From assembly GCA_029641185.1 (NCBI GenBank), contig JAPWGK010000005.1, positions 992,001 to 1,056,000 on the forward strand: a stretch of 64,000 nucleotides of DNA. The letters run 5' to 3'. The notes beneath the pieces were generated by a model. The model was not told where the DNA came from. It worked only from the letters and a program-made list of their open reading frames with translations, and made no database searches. This document shows, piece after piece, positions 50,057 to 61,944 of this stretch. How positions within the stretch are numbered: the first letter of the stretch is position 1; each line of letters opens with the position of its first letter. This DNA comes from Pseudofabraea citricarpa (Eukaryota > Ascomycota > Leotiomycetes > Helotiales > Dermateaceae). The translations under genes were made by a program, and so were the position numbers.

Positions 50057-51455
50057 ATGTTGACCGAGTCGTTCATCACGTCGATTCGTGCGCAGCACAA
50101 GTCAGCCAATACTGCCATCGCAAAGGACGTCGGCATCCACCTCCATACCCTACACCCAACCCCGAAGATCGATTCGACCTTCAAGAAGAGTTCTACGCCA
50201 GTCAATGCCTTGGCAGCCAATTCCACGCATATCTTCGCCGCCCAAGCGGACAAAGCCGTGGTACATGTGTATTCGAGAGAGCGCGGCAACCAAGAAGCTT
50301 TGATTTCATTCCCCGAACGGATCCAGAGCTTGACACTGGTGGGCGATGGCGTCTTGGTGCTTGGAACGGCTGAGGGACGGGTGATACTGTGGGAGGTATG
50401 TGGATTGTTTTTGTTAGAAACGCGCGACAGATATGTACTGACATTGCTGCTAGGTGTATACAGGACGACAAGTCTCAACCCCCGCTGCCCATCTGCAAGC
50501 CATTTCTTGTCTCGTCGCAGATCAATCGCATCTGATCACAGCATCGGAGGACTCCAATGTAAACGTCTGGTCAATTGCAAATCTCTTATCTTTGACTTCG
50601 AATGAAACACACGAGCCCCTCCGAACCTTATCAAACCACCGAGCCGCCATCACAGCCGTCGTCATCGGACACAGCGCCAGCACCACGAATATATGTGTTT
50701 CAGCAAGCAAGGACAACACATGTATCGTATGGGATTATCTTTCGGGGACACTTCTCCGTACCTTTCTCCTCCCCACAACGCCACTCTGTCTTGTTCTGGA
50801 CTCTTGTGACAGGGCCGTTTATGTCGGATTTGAGGATGGCTCTCTACAATCTATTGACTTCTCTTCAACAGCAGCCGCGCTTAATCCTCTCTACGATGCT
50901 AAGCTGCAGGACGTTCCGGTCCAGGTGACAAAGACTCCTTGGACTGCATCTTTTGAGGCCGGCGCGGCGCATTGCCTTGGCCTCAGCTTTGATGGCACAA
51001 CTTTACTATGCGGTCATGCTTCCGGTAAGATATCACGGTGGGATACTGCTCAAGGTCAGCAAACTGGGGGCGAATTGGCAGATTTGAATGCTCCAGTCAC
51101 AAATTTAATCATGCTCTCGCCTTTCCCCGAGCCAAGGAAAATCAAGGCGATCACGATCGTAAAGCCAAAACTTGGCGAAGGTCATTATATCTTGACCGCA
51201 CAGTTCAACGGTAGGCTCAGTAAAGGTCAGAGTCCATTTGATGCAGCTGTTCAAGGAGCAGGCTTTCCATCGGACATGTTGGAAAGTGCAATATCCAACT
51301 TCGCTCAGCCAACCACATCTTCCAGTGGTGGTGATGACAGCGAGAAGTTGCGAAAGGAGAACGAGGAGCTGTGGAAAGTTGTGAATGAACAACGCGCTCT
51401 TCAAAAGAAGACTTGGGAGAAGTATTCTAAGCTCAAGTCCGAATTGGCTTCATAG
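50057..51455 (+). CDS. ipi3: Ipi3, WD40 subunit of the Rix1 pre-60S maturation complex
   Basis: Two exons, 50057-50395 and 50454-51455 (446 residues), intron 58 nt. WD40 beta-propeller protein (WDR18 family) that works with Rix1 and Ipi1 in nucleolar pre-60S processing, including ITS2 removal. Seen: the typical N-terminal start (FITSIRAQHKSANTAIAKDVGIHLHTL), WD repeat blades (GTAEGRVILWEVYTG, LITASEDSNVNVW, SASKDNTCIVWDYLSG, VYVGFEDGSLQSID, LLCGHASGKISRWD), and the C-terminal coiled coil (EKLRKENEELWKVVNEQRAL) that anchors family members in the complex. Length is normal for the family. ATG 50057 follows the sequence accacc, a good initiation context. Confidence 0.9.
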
Positions 51456-52077
51456 TTTCATGTTTCGCTGTTCCGCAGTCTGTGTGACCGAGAGGTTCTT
51501 AATTAGCATGCCGGAAGTCAATGACGCCCATCGCCTGAACTGGTAGGACATAAACAATGAATAAAAAGTCTTGACAAGTGAATGGTCTGACACGAGTAAG
51601 GCAGGTCACGGTCCCACCAACATTCGTCAGCAAATCGCATCCCCAAGTGCCATGCCAGACGATCGACGGAGCCGTGCGAAGCGAATGCTTGAGTTTTGTG
51701 CTTCCGACACCATATCATGCGACATTTGGTTCCTATGGGGGGGCACCCTTAATGCATGCCGGAGAGCAGGGCCATTAAGTGGTCTTTGCAAACCCACATC
51801 GTTTTGAAAAGCTCATGCTCGACGTTTGATCGTAGTGATAACGTCTTCAACATCTGTAAAGTGACAATACTACCATGGAAGCGGCTGCCTCCGGAGCATC
51901 GTCGCATCTTTTGATTCAAAGAAAGTTGTTTCAACCCAACTAATCGAAACTCGACACAGCCACTGGCGAAGTGCCTCAAACAATATGCTAGGTTCGTACA
52001 TATTGTCGTGGGTGCCGCCCAAAATTTTGAGAGCCAGATGCTCTAGCTCAGCACCGGAAGGGAAGTGAAAGTTCAAT
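51456..52077. other. Intergenic
   Basis: 3' flank of ipi3 and promoter of the sedolisin gene; no gene recognised. Confidence 0.5.
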
Positions 52078-54130
52078 ATGCGGATCGAAGCCGTTGTCCA
52101 GATAATCGCTACCCTGGCGGTAGCAGTATCTGCATCACCAATATCAACAACGAGCCATACGATTCACGAACGTCGATCCCAACCCGCACACAAATGGTCG
52201 AAGCATTCACGTCTCCATCCTGCTGCCGTATTCCCCGTTCGAATTGGCCTGGTACAGCAGAATTTACATCGCGCAGAGGAATTCATTAATCAAGTCGCTC
52301 ACCCATCCTCGAAGGACTATGGAAAGCATTGGTCCCCTGAGAAAATTGCAGAAACGTTTGCACCAAGTCAAGAGTCAGTCGATGCTGTGAAATCATGGCT
52401 GTCAGAATCTGGGATCGAATCAGAAAGGGTGCAGACTACAGCGTCAAGGACTTGGTTAACATTTAATGCAACAACTATGGAGGTGGAGAGTCTTCTGAAG
52501 GCTGAGTACCATGTGTACAACCACGAAACAGGCGAAAAGCGTAAGTTCTTAGTGCTTTTAAATGATCCGAAACTGAAAAAAGATTCTAGATATTGCTTGC
52601 GACCATTATAGCATCCCTTCACATCTCGCGGAGCACATTGACATTGTGACTCCAACAGTTCACTTCGACAAGAAGATTGGCGCTCCTCGACGCATCGCGA
52701 ATCACGAGGATCTACCAGAACCGGTGCACGAGCTTAATAGACGACACGAACTGAGCAAGCGAGCACTGTTCACCGAAGGCATTTCTGGTGGGAAGGGTTT
52801 AGTAGGATCTCCAAACGACTTCACAAACCCAAAGCAGGGTGCTGCTGTCACCAACGCGTTGATGACCTTGGACAATTGTGATACCATGATCACCCCAGAA
52901 TGCTTGCGAGCCCTGTACAACGTGCCGATTCCCAAGACTGCTATCAGTAACAACAGTCTTGGCATTGTGGAGTACACTCCGCAAGCTTTCTTACAATCCG
53001 ATTTGAACATGTGGTTCAAGCAATTCTCGCCAAATCAAGAAGGACAGGCACCACAGGTGCAATTCATCGATGGAGCCATAGTTCAGACTACCAATCAGAG
53101 TTTCCAGTTCAACGGAGAATCTGCTTTGGATCTTGAGTTTGCCATGGCTCTTGTCAGCCCGCAAACGGTGACTATGTATCAAGTTGGTGATATTGTCAAT
53201 GGTGGCAGCTTCAACAACTTCCTCGATGCTTTGGATAAAAGTTATTGTACCTTCATGGGTGGAGATTCGCCGGATCCAAGCATTGATGGCCAATATCCTA
53301 GCAAGCAAGCCGGTGGTTTCATGGGCGAAAAGAACTGTGGAAGCACTGCATCAACCAATGTCATTTCTACCAGTTACGGTTCAAACGAGGCCGATCTTTC
53401 TGCCAAGTATGAAACCAGACAGTGCATGGAATATATGAAGCTTGGTCTTCAAGGTGTTTCTATCCTGTACTCGTCTGGTGACTTCGGTGTTGCCGGTAAT
53501 GGAGGTGCCTGTATCGACGCCGAGAATGGTGCTTATAACAACGGCTCAACTGGTGTCTTCAACCCGTCATTCCCTGGATCCTGCCCCTACGTTACCTCTG
53601 TAGGAGCAACCCAAGTGCTGAACGGCTCGACGGTACGCACTCCCGAATCAGCGTCTCAACGCGTCATTTTCTCTGGTGGTGGATTCTCCAACAACTTCGC
53701 GCTGCCATCGTATCAAGAAAAAGCCATGCAGACCTACTTCGCCGAGCACCCTCCTCCATACGGAGCCGAACGTTTCAACAACTCTCAAAAGGCCCGCGGC
53801 TTCCCGGACGTCTCAGCCAACGGTGTCAACTACGTCACGGCCGTCAATGGAAAATTCTCCCTCGCTTTCGGCACGTCAGCTTCGGCACCGACGTTTGGTT
53901 CCCTCCTCAACCAGATCAACGAGAACCGCATCGCGGCTAAGAAGAGCCCTGTCGGTTTCATCAACCCTACCCTCTACGCCAACCCGCAGGTCATGAACGA
54001 TATCACGAATGGCGGCAACCAAGGCTGTGGGACGAAGGGCTTCGACAGCGTTCCCGGCTGGGATCCCGTCACGGGATTGGGCACGCCGAATTTCCCGGCC
54101 ATGATGGAACTGTTCATGAGCCTGCCTTGA
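52078..54130 (+). CDS. Secreted sedolisin (S53 family, tripeptidyl peptidase type)
   Basis: Two exons, 52078-52540 and 52590-54130 (667 residues), intron 49 nt; the join restores EKHIACDHYSIPSHLAEHIDIV, the conserved end of the prodomain. Acid serine-carboxyl protease, secreted, cleaving peptides from N-termini. Seen: a signal peptide (MRIEAVVQIIATLAVAVSASP), a pro-kumamolisin prodomain (about 30-185), a linker with RR/KR sites (LNRRHELSKRAL) where maturation probably occurs, the catalytic Glu and Asp in GESALDLEF, the oxyanion region with SYG, the nucleophile GTSASAP, and the C-terminal calcium site DPVTGLGTPNF. All key residues present, so an active enzyme is expected. Acidic pH regulation is typical of the family but not shown here. 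Confidence 0.93.
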
Positions 54131-55660
54131 TTTTTCTGATCTGATTTTGTGATACACACAGCGAGAGAGACGACCAATTTTTCTTTTTCCGCTTCTTGAT
54201 TTTCTCACTTGGGATGTTCCATGTTTCCTTTTTTTTTTTCTTCTTTCTTTTCCTCTCGAGTCCTGTGGTGCGGGTCGGGTCTTGATGTGGTAATCTATAC
54301 TATACTCTATTATATATTATTTTTCTCCTTCTCCATTTCTTTCTTTTCCCTGATTTTTTTTTCTTCTTAGATAGAAAGATAGACGATGATGATACACGGA
54401 ACATAAGAGCACAGAAGAACAGAGGAGAACAGAGGAGAACAGAAATAACAAATAAATAAATAAATAAAAATCGAGGTCGCGTAATGCTAATAAGTGACGA
54501 TGATGATGATAGTGATGTCGATGATTTTTCTTCGCTGTGTCATTTCCATTGCCGTAGCGAGCAATATCGGTCTTTTCGAGCCTTGTAAGAATCTCCCTTT
54601 TGTTCCCCAAGCCGAAAGTAAATTCTATCGTGATAGAAAACTAACTATCTTTTTGACGTGCCATCTTCTCTCCTTGCTATATATAATCTCATACTCAATT
54701 TGGACCTCGTCCCTCTACCCCCTCAAAGTGGGCCAGCATGTTGATAGTGGAAAACAAGAAGCAGGGGAAAAAAGAGAAAAGGAGAAAAAACTTAATCTGC
54801 TTGCAAAAGGAACAAGAAAGACAGTCTCACCTCGATGATACACCGTATCATGTCTTGAATCTGAACGAACTCGAGGTCAAGCGAGCAAGCAGTATTATCA
54901 CTAGCATGCTAAACTAAAAAGAAGACCTAATCTAATTCTCCAACCGCAGTTTACAGGGACGAAGAATATACTCTAGAAGGCCAGCACTTTACTCAGAACC
55001 TCAGGTAGCATTCATTCATTCGTCACGCAAACCCACGACAGTCGATAAAAAGGCATGCAGAATAGAGAGAGAATACGATTAATCTAGGTAGGGCAAAGGA
55101 AAGCAAAAGAAAGCAAGGTCCTCCTCGTCATGAGAGTCATCATCCAAACTTCCCCACAATCTCCTTCTCCACTCTATCGAGCCCGGCTGCTCTATCGGCA
55201 CACTCCAACCTGGCCATGCCCAGAGCGACGCTATGTCCAGAGCAGCAACTGCACCTCCTACTTCCAGTCCCACATCCATTCGCAACTGGACTACCGCTTC
55301 CATGTCCAGGCAGGCCGAGGCCTAATCCCGTAGACAGTCCCAAACTCCCTCTCCGCCAGATTCTATACCGCGACCTCTTGAGCGCATGTTTGAGGACCCA
55401 GTAGACGGTCAAGGTGCACCACACCACAACGATCCACTTGCGCATCGATTGCATAGTTCTCTGGACATGCCTCTTGAATCTGATTTGGAAGCGCGAGACG
55501 AAGACGCGGAGCGGGAGGACGTGGAGGAACCACGTGGGTTGGTCAAAGAGCTGCGCATCCGTATATCTACGCAGAGAAAGAAAAAGGAAATCCCACGAGT
55601 CAATGAAAAGAATCTTCTCCCAAAGAAAACGCGCAGGAAGAGAAAGGCAAGGAGAAATAG
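54131..55660. other. Intergenic with low-complexity sequence
   Basis: Homopolymer T tracts after the sedolisin stop, simple repeats at 54416-54470, then sequence that could include an alternative 3' exon of the GH92 gene (55140-55600, minus). No independent gene supported. Confidence 0.45.
54416..54470. repeat. Tandem 10-bp repeat followed by an AAAT microsatellite
   Basis: Nearly three copies of agaacagagg (54416-54444), then repeated aaat/taaa units from about 54449. Confidence 0.85.
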
Positions 55661-58096
55661 CTACCTGATCTCGCTGGCCGGGCTGGGTGGTGGTGCCCCC
55701 GTGTCCCATTGCTTAGCCGTCCTGCCCATCACGAAGTGGAGCGTCCCTCCCGAGGCGAAGATGTCGTCCCATGTTACCCACGATTGGTCCCAGGCTTGTC
55801 CGTTCACGTTGAGCGATTGTACGTAGTACGAGTCCTCGGATCCGTTTTCTGTCGTCACTTGGACGAACTTGTTCCCGCCGAGCGAGATGGTCGTGTTTGC
55901 GAACCAGGGCGAGCCGACGAGGAAGGTCGTTTGTCCGGTTACTGGATAGAGTCCTAGAATTGACCAGAGGAGCCAGGATTCCATGGCACCGGCATCACTG
56001 TTTCCCGGTAGTCCATTGGCACTGGCCTTGTAGTAGTTCTTTGCTGCGTAGCGAGAATGATAGACGGATAGGTCTTGACGACCGACGAAGTTGTATAGAT
56101 AGGGTGTGGTGAAGGAGGGTTCGTTGGCAGGATTGTAGATGGTTTTGTTGAAGGCGGGTGAGCCATTGGGGTTTGCACCACCTAAGAACATTGTATCGAG
56201 ACGGGAGACGAAGGTTGATGGTCCATCAGAGAGCGAAATTAGAGTATTGATGTCGTGGTGAGCCTATTAAGATTAGTTCAATTTCCACACCTGTACTTCT
56301 GAAACTCACATTAAAACTGTACTCCCATGGAAGACCTTCATAATACGCTTCGGCCCAGTAACAACCGCCGCACTCGAGTGGATCCTGTTCCATTAAGCCA
56401 GAAGAGTTAATCGGTACCATAAATCCATTAAATCCAAGTGAGGTAGCACTGGGATCCCAATGATTTCTCCAATTGCGAGAGCGGTTTAGATACTTAGCTG
56501 CATCTGCGTCCTTTCCCAGTCCTGAAGCGACTTGAGACAGGGAGAAGTCGTTAACTGAGTACTCAACTGCACGCGACACAGATCGTGGAAATGCTGTTGT
56601 GATGTAACCATACTTCAGCCAATCAGGTAAGGCTCCTCTTCCATGTTGTGTCGAGCCAGTTCCATCCCATGGGTCATTATTCAGAGGTGGTGTAACTTCT
56701 GCATCTTTCACCATCGCCGCATATCCATCATTCCAATCTATAGCTCCTCGGACACCTTTAACGTAAGCGTCAGCCAATACATTATCAGCATTAGAACCAA
56801 CTTGGGTTTTGCCGTTAAAATTCGATGAACGACCGTCAGGCATGTAACCATCATGGCGGTAGACATCGATTAAAGATCGGATGTACTCTTCGTAGGCAGT
56901 CGGTTGGAGGATATGAAGGAGGGCCGTTGTACATCTAAACAAGTCCCAGAATGTGAAGATGTCGTCGTAGTAAGGCTCTGTTGAAGTCCACCCGGGGTTT
57001 TCACCGGTGCGATTTGAGGGTATGAGATGCATACCGTATAACGAGCTGTAAAGGAGTTTAAGATTTGTGACGTTAGTATCAGTGGTTGTGACCTTGGATA
57101 ACACCTCCGTGTTCCAAACATCTTTGGTGATTTGTGTAACACTACTTAATTCTGTTCCCGATGGAATTTGACTCTGCACATTACTGCAAGCCTGAGCTGA
57201 AGAAATCCACGATATGCCGAGTCTAGAAATGACTGAAGTGGTATCGAATTGAAAGACGGCACCAAGTCTTGTCGTTGAGTTGACCGAGGAGTCGGAGCTG
57301 TACTCGGCTAAAGTGTTTCCATCTCGATTTGTGCCGACAAATGTTTTGACGTCGGTAACTGGACTCTCAAAGTATCCACAAAAGTAGATCGTCCAATCAG
57401 GGGCTATGTTCCAACCATTGTTGTAGACCCCTGAGCCCTCGTAATGACCATCCGACAGTACGGTAATGTTGCCACCAGAGAAATGCTGCTCCCAACCATT
57501 GCCTCTATAAGAAGAGAGAACATGTGAAACGTCCTGTCACTGATTAACTGATGAATAAATTTATGGTCTGGATTCGAACGTACAACAACGACATTTGCTT
57601 GCTGGTCAGCAGGAAAGGTATATTGGTACATGCCAGCACGACTTGTGGCCGCAAGTTCAACAGTGATACCGGACCCAAGAACTGATTTGTAGTAGCCGAC
57701 AGAAGTGACATCAGCGGCAGCACGAGTGTCGTTCAAATCCAGTAAAGGATTAGTAATGTTACCCAAAACTGGCATTTGACTAACGACCCCGTATTTGGGA
57801 GCACCGCCTGTACCACTTTCGTGCATCATGCTAAAGCCTGTGAAGTTTCCCGACGCTTGATATCCTGAGTAGGAATCTGAGCCAGTGTAAAGATCCGGCC
57901 CCAGCTTTACCATCCCAAAAGGTTGAGTGACGCCTGGGAATTTGTTTCCGCCAGCCTCTGCTCCCATCTATAGATGTTAACGGAGTACCGCACACATCAG
58001 GGTTCGACTTACATCCGTCAAGACATATTGGGTCAAGTCATCGCTCTGTGCATTAACTGCAGTCGCTACTAGCGACAGCAATGCAACCAACCGCAT
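55661..58096 (-). CDS. Secreted GH92 alpha-mannosidase
   Basis: Four exons: 58013-58096, 57584-57967, 56310-57533, 55661-56263 (764 residues), introns 46-55 nt, all phase 0. Glycoside hydrolase family 92, calcium-dependent exo-alpha-mannosidase, commonly alpha-1,2, acting on N-glycans or fungal mannans. Seen: a signal peptide (MRLVALLSLVATAVNAQS), the N-terminal beta-sandwich motif GGNKFPGVTQPFGMVKLGPD, MMHESGTGGAPKYG, the (alpha/alpha)6 barrel segments FWDLFRCTTALLHILQP and DVYRHDGYMPDGRS, and the catalytic region PGNSDAGAMESWLLW followed by LGLYPVTGQTTFLVGSPWF. Several N-glycosylation sequons. The frame ends ...PPSPASEIR at 55661; a donor GTAGCT overlaps the stop, so a spliced longer C-terminus is possible but less likely. 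Confidence 0.9.
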
Positions 58097-59628
58097 AGTG
58101 AACTTCGGATGGTTCTTGGTTGGTGAGAAGGGGTGAGATAAGATTGGCAGTTGCCGTATGGGTTCTGTTCATGAAATGACTACCTCATCGCTTGATTTTC
58201 AAACGCAGGTAGATTAGGAATGCAAGTTCAGAAGACGGGATGAAGTATACAGAGAATAGACGAAATTAGAGAGGGAGGGTTGTGGTAAAACACATTAATG
58301 CTTCCATGCCCTTGACGTCGAGGTCTAGAAGGCGCGTGGAGGCCCCTTCCTTATAAAGTTTGTGAGATGCCCTTTAGGGAACAGGGCACACACAGTGAGC
58401 GCCACATGCCCAATGCCATCATCAGCTCCATTCAAGGTTCCTCCACAGATTGAGGAAGCTCCGGCACCTGTGTCCGCTTGGCTGGTACCCAGGGGGTCTG
58501 GCTACTTTGAGGGTGGGTGGCCAATGGAAACCCGTCTCGAGATTTTCAGAATCGGCCAGAGATGGTTAGAGCTGGCATCAGGCTGGCTAATCCTATACAT
58601 AGGGCTGCTGCGTTTGAGCCCGTTCCTCTGCTTATTCCCCAGCTGTGTTTGAGAGGCTATGCCGCATTGGCACCAAGCACATAGCGTAACCTCTTCTCCA
58701 GAAACAAGAAGTGTGGCGTCCGGAGAGGCAATACAACGACGGAGAATAAGCACAACAAAAAAAGTGCAGCCATCACCCATCGGCTGATTTCTTGCATACG
58801 GAAAAGTCATCTTCTCCCTCTCCTCTCGGACATGCAGCAGATACAAAGGGAAAGTGGGCGATGGGTGATGTCTTGGCCAGTCATTTGAGCATCGTGGGCA
58901 TGTGTTGAAATTGACGAACGGGTATGGCGCAGACTACCGGGCAAGTGCATCAGCCAGAAGACACATGTGGCATTGCGGCTTCGAGTTTGGCCATCAGCTG
59001 TGCATTGATCGGCAGGGGGCCACGGGCACTATCAGACGATGCTGCATCAAGCGAGCAGGTGTTCAAAGCACCTCGTTTGATTCGTCGACACTGCTGGACT
59101 GAATGCTCCTCGCATGGCCGGTCGTGGGACGAGAGAAATCGAGCAACGACGAGCTGGTTGATGACGATGGTCCAGATTCAAGCTAAGACTCCTTTGAGTG
59201 TAGAAGCACTGGAAGATCGCATCGTTAGACTTTGACTCGGAGAACGGTGGAAAGTGAAAGGGCGGGGGTAAGACGGGAACTGATCACGTGATGTATGTAT
59301 CTCGTGTCCTGGTCCATGTGACACAAGAGTCAAGCGTGAAGCATAAATCACTTACACTCGACGAGTCTTCAGATATCTGACAGCCAAGCATAAGACGACT
59401 GCCGTGCCTAGATGCCTCGTAGCTCGCGTAATGCCAACGAATCCAACATGCTTGGTTCACCTGATTTTGCACTTGCAGCTCTGCTCTTGAGTCTTGACAT
59501 GCACGCCCAGCTCTCTTAAGAGATCCAAGCCACTCGAGGGCTTGACATAGTGGCAGGACACGTCAAAAATACAGTGGCGAGTGGAAAGATGGAAAACATC
59601 GATTTATTGGTTGTATTTTCTTGTGCGT
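58097..59628. other. Intergenic: GH92 promoter and 3' flank of the monooxygenase
   Basis: No gene supported. A 10-bp palindrome atcacgtgat sits at 59283-59292. A 103-codon frame near 58924 (+) shows no family pattern. Confidence 0.45.
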
Positions 59629-61074
59629 TTACGAATCACTTGCGTCTTCTTTTGCGTACGCAGGAACTTCCTCTCCAGCCTTCCAGAAATACTTGGTACC
59701 TGGATGACCTTTCGAAAGTCTGGTCTCGCCTTTGACACCCAAGTAGTTTTCTCTCAGTGTACCCGATGGAACCTTGTAGTCCTCCCAGAACAGTCCTCTT
59801 GCTCTCAACTCCGGGAGCAGATACTCGATGATGTCGTCGAAGGTGCCGGGATTGGTAGCATAACTAAGATTAAACCCGTCAACATCAGCGACCTGGGCCC
59901 AATGCTCCAAGCCGTCGGCTACCGTCTTTGCGCTTCCGATAATTTTGGCTCCGTTTCCACCTAGGATGAGATGTTCTGCGATGGTTTTCTTGTTCCACGT
60001 CAATCCTTGTGGCGAGGCAGAAGCCCAGTGGTTGACCATGCTTCGTACGGCTGGCGGAGCATTCTCGACAAAGCGGAAATCTTCATCATCAGAGTACTTC
60101 CCGAGATCATATCCAGACCAGCCACCAAAGAGAGCGAGTGCGCCCTCTCTGTTTCCGTAACTAGCTAGCTCATCGTATTTCGCTTGTGCGGCCTCGTCGG
60201 TTGCGCCTACAATAATCAAAAGTCCAGCAACAATCTTGATGCTCTGTGGATCTCGGCCAAATTCTAAAGCTTGTTTGCGAATGCTGTCTACCGAAGGTCG
60301 AACCAGTTCTGCCGTGTGGCCATTCAGGAAGATGGCCTCGGCGTGTGTAGCAGCGAACTTCTTTCCCGCTGTTGATGTTCCCGCTTGAAAGATGAAGGGG
60401 GTTCTTTGGGGTGAGGGCTCGCAAATATGTGGTCCAGGAACATTGAAGTATTTGCCTTTGTGATTAATTTGTCTGACAGCCTTGGGATCCGCATACGAGC
60501 CTTTTGGAGCTCCTGTGACCGCGTCATCTCTCCATGATCCTTCCCATAACTTATAGGCGACGTGAAGATATTCGTCGGCAATGCGGTAGCGCTCGTCATG
60601 CTCGATCTGGGTGTCTAAACCGAAATTTCGAGCCGCAGAATCGAGATAAGACGTAACAATGTTCCACGCAACTCGTCCATTGCTCAAATGATCAACTGTT
60701 GAGAATTTCCGGGCCAGCGCATAGGGCGATTCATAAGTGGTTGAAGCTGTTACACCAAAGCCGATGCTCTCCGTGGCCGCAGACATGGCCGAGACGCTGT
60801 AGAGCGGATCATTGATTGGGAATTGGCATGCGCCAGGAATGGTAGGATCGAGATTCGCTGGGCCTTTGTAAACATCATATCCGCCGAGGACATCCGCGAA
60901 GAAAATGGCATGGAATTTGGCTTTCTCCAATTTCTGCGCCAACGCAATCCAGGTCTTGATATTGTTGTACTCAGAACCCTTGTCGGCGGGGTAATTGAAG
61001 AGACCTGGGTTCAGATGGCCGGGAGCTTGCATGGCAAAGGCATTGATGATGAACTGCTTCTTGGGAGACGCCAT
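59629..61074 (-). CDS. FMN-dependent monooxygenase, NtaA/SnaA/DszA family (luciferase-like)
   Basis: Single exon, 481 residues from ATG 61074. Flavin-dependent monooxygenase of the bacterial-luciferase superfamily that needs FMNH2 from a separate reductase. Members attack sulfones, nitrilotriacetate and related small molecules. Seen: FIINAFAMQAPGHLNPG, the barrel segments FHAIFFADVLGGYD and FGVTASTTYESPYALARKFSTVDHLSNGR, the flavin-site stretch AWNIVTSYLDSAARNFG, the family-typical insert KGKYFNVPGPHICEPSPQRTP followed by QAGTSTAGKKFAATHAEAIF, and the C-terminal DGFNLSYATNPGTFDDIIEYLLPEL. Length normal for the subfamily. Divergent from a Baeyer-Villiger monooxygenase gene 870 bp away, suggesting joint use in catabolism. 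Fungal copies of this mainly bacterial family may come from old transfer; there is no intron here. Confidence 0.9.
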   Translation of the reverse strand: MASPKKQFIINAFAMQAPGHLNPGLFNYPADKGSEYNNIKTWIALAQKLEKAKFHAIFFADVLGGYDVYKGPANLDPTIPGACQFPINDPLYSVSAMSAATESIGFGVTASTTYESPYALARKFSTVDHLSNGRVAWNIVTSYLDSAARNFGLDTQIEHDERYRIADEYLHVAYKLWEGSWRDDAVTGAPKGSYADPKAVRQINHKGKYFNVPGPHICEPSPQRTPFIFQAGTSTAGKKFAATHAEAIFLNGHTAELVRPSVDSIRKQALEFGRDPQSIKIVAGLLIIVGATDEAAQAKYDELASYGNREGALALFGGWSGYDLGKYSDDEDFRFVENAPPAVRSMVNHWASASPQGLTWNKKTIAEHLILGGNGAKIIGSAKTVADGLEHWAQVADVDGFNLSYATNPGTFDDIIEYLLPELRARGLFWEDYKVPSGTLRENYLGVKGETRLSKGHPGTKYFWKAGEEVPAYAKEDASDS

Positions 61075-61711
61075 GATGAGATGATCTGGATTCTCTGAAG
61101 TGAACGGTGATGAATGAAGAGAAAGAGAGGCCTGTAGAGAGAACGTTACAAATACTAACGCGTCTGGTAGTTGCAATATATTTTCAAGAAATATCGTGAG
61201 CGGGCGACGCGCTTGCGCTGCCCCTCATCGACTGATAGTCATTCTCCATAATGTCACACAGCACGAACAAATAATCGGCACAGAAAGGTTGGAGGCTCGC
61301 CGAGAGATTGAGCCGTAATTCATGGCATCGTGATTGAGTGAAGATGACGAGTTCTTCCCCAGAAGATTCGCAATCGAGTCGCTAAAAGAAAAGTGGAGAA
61401 GCACCTCGTCCAGATCACGTAGGCGACAGCTCCGAGCTCAGCTTCATCTCCTTCTGCCCGCCTCTGATTTGTCTGAGCGTGCTTCACTCCACTGTTGAAT
61501 AGCGACATAATTTCCTAACGGGGTATCCGGCGCTGACATCGCTGCAGGTACACTTTCAACCACTGATTTAGCCTTTATTCGTGATTTCACTTAGCGATTG
61601 CAACATCCATCCACTCTTGACATGGAGCCATTACTTTGCCCAAGAAGCACGTGAGGACGTGATTCTGAGCTGAGAGACTGTCGTACAGCCCCTCACTTCT
61701 CGTATGCATCT

Positions 61712-61736
61712 TTATCTCCGTTATCCCACCCTTATC
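61712..61736 (-). promoter_or_regulatory. Cluster of three GATAA sites in the shared monooxygenase promoter
   Basis: Read on the minus strand, GATAA occurs at 61712-61716, 61721-61725 and 61732-61736, with a further GATAAG at about 61892-61897. Closely spaced GATA sites are the binding pattern of AreA/Nit2-type nitrogen regulators in filamentous fungi. Regulation is inferred. Confidence 0.4.
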
Positions 61737-61944
61737 CATCGACGTGGGGCATTGTTTGCAAAGCCTTGATGTTGTCATTAGCTTGTCAGGTAACGCGATC
61801 TAGATGCATAATTTGTTCTAAACCAACTGTACCACCATAATCAATTAATTTGAAGCACATAGACTTTCTTGTAGTAACTATCTAACAAGAAGTCTTATCT
61901 TTGTGCTGCTTCAACCTCTTACAACCCAGAAAATTTGCACGATC

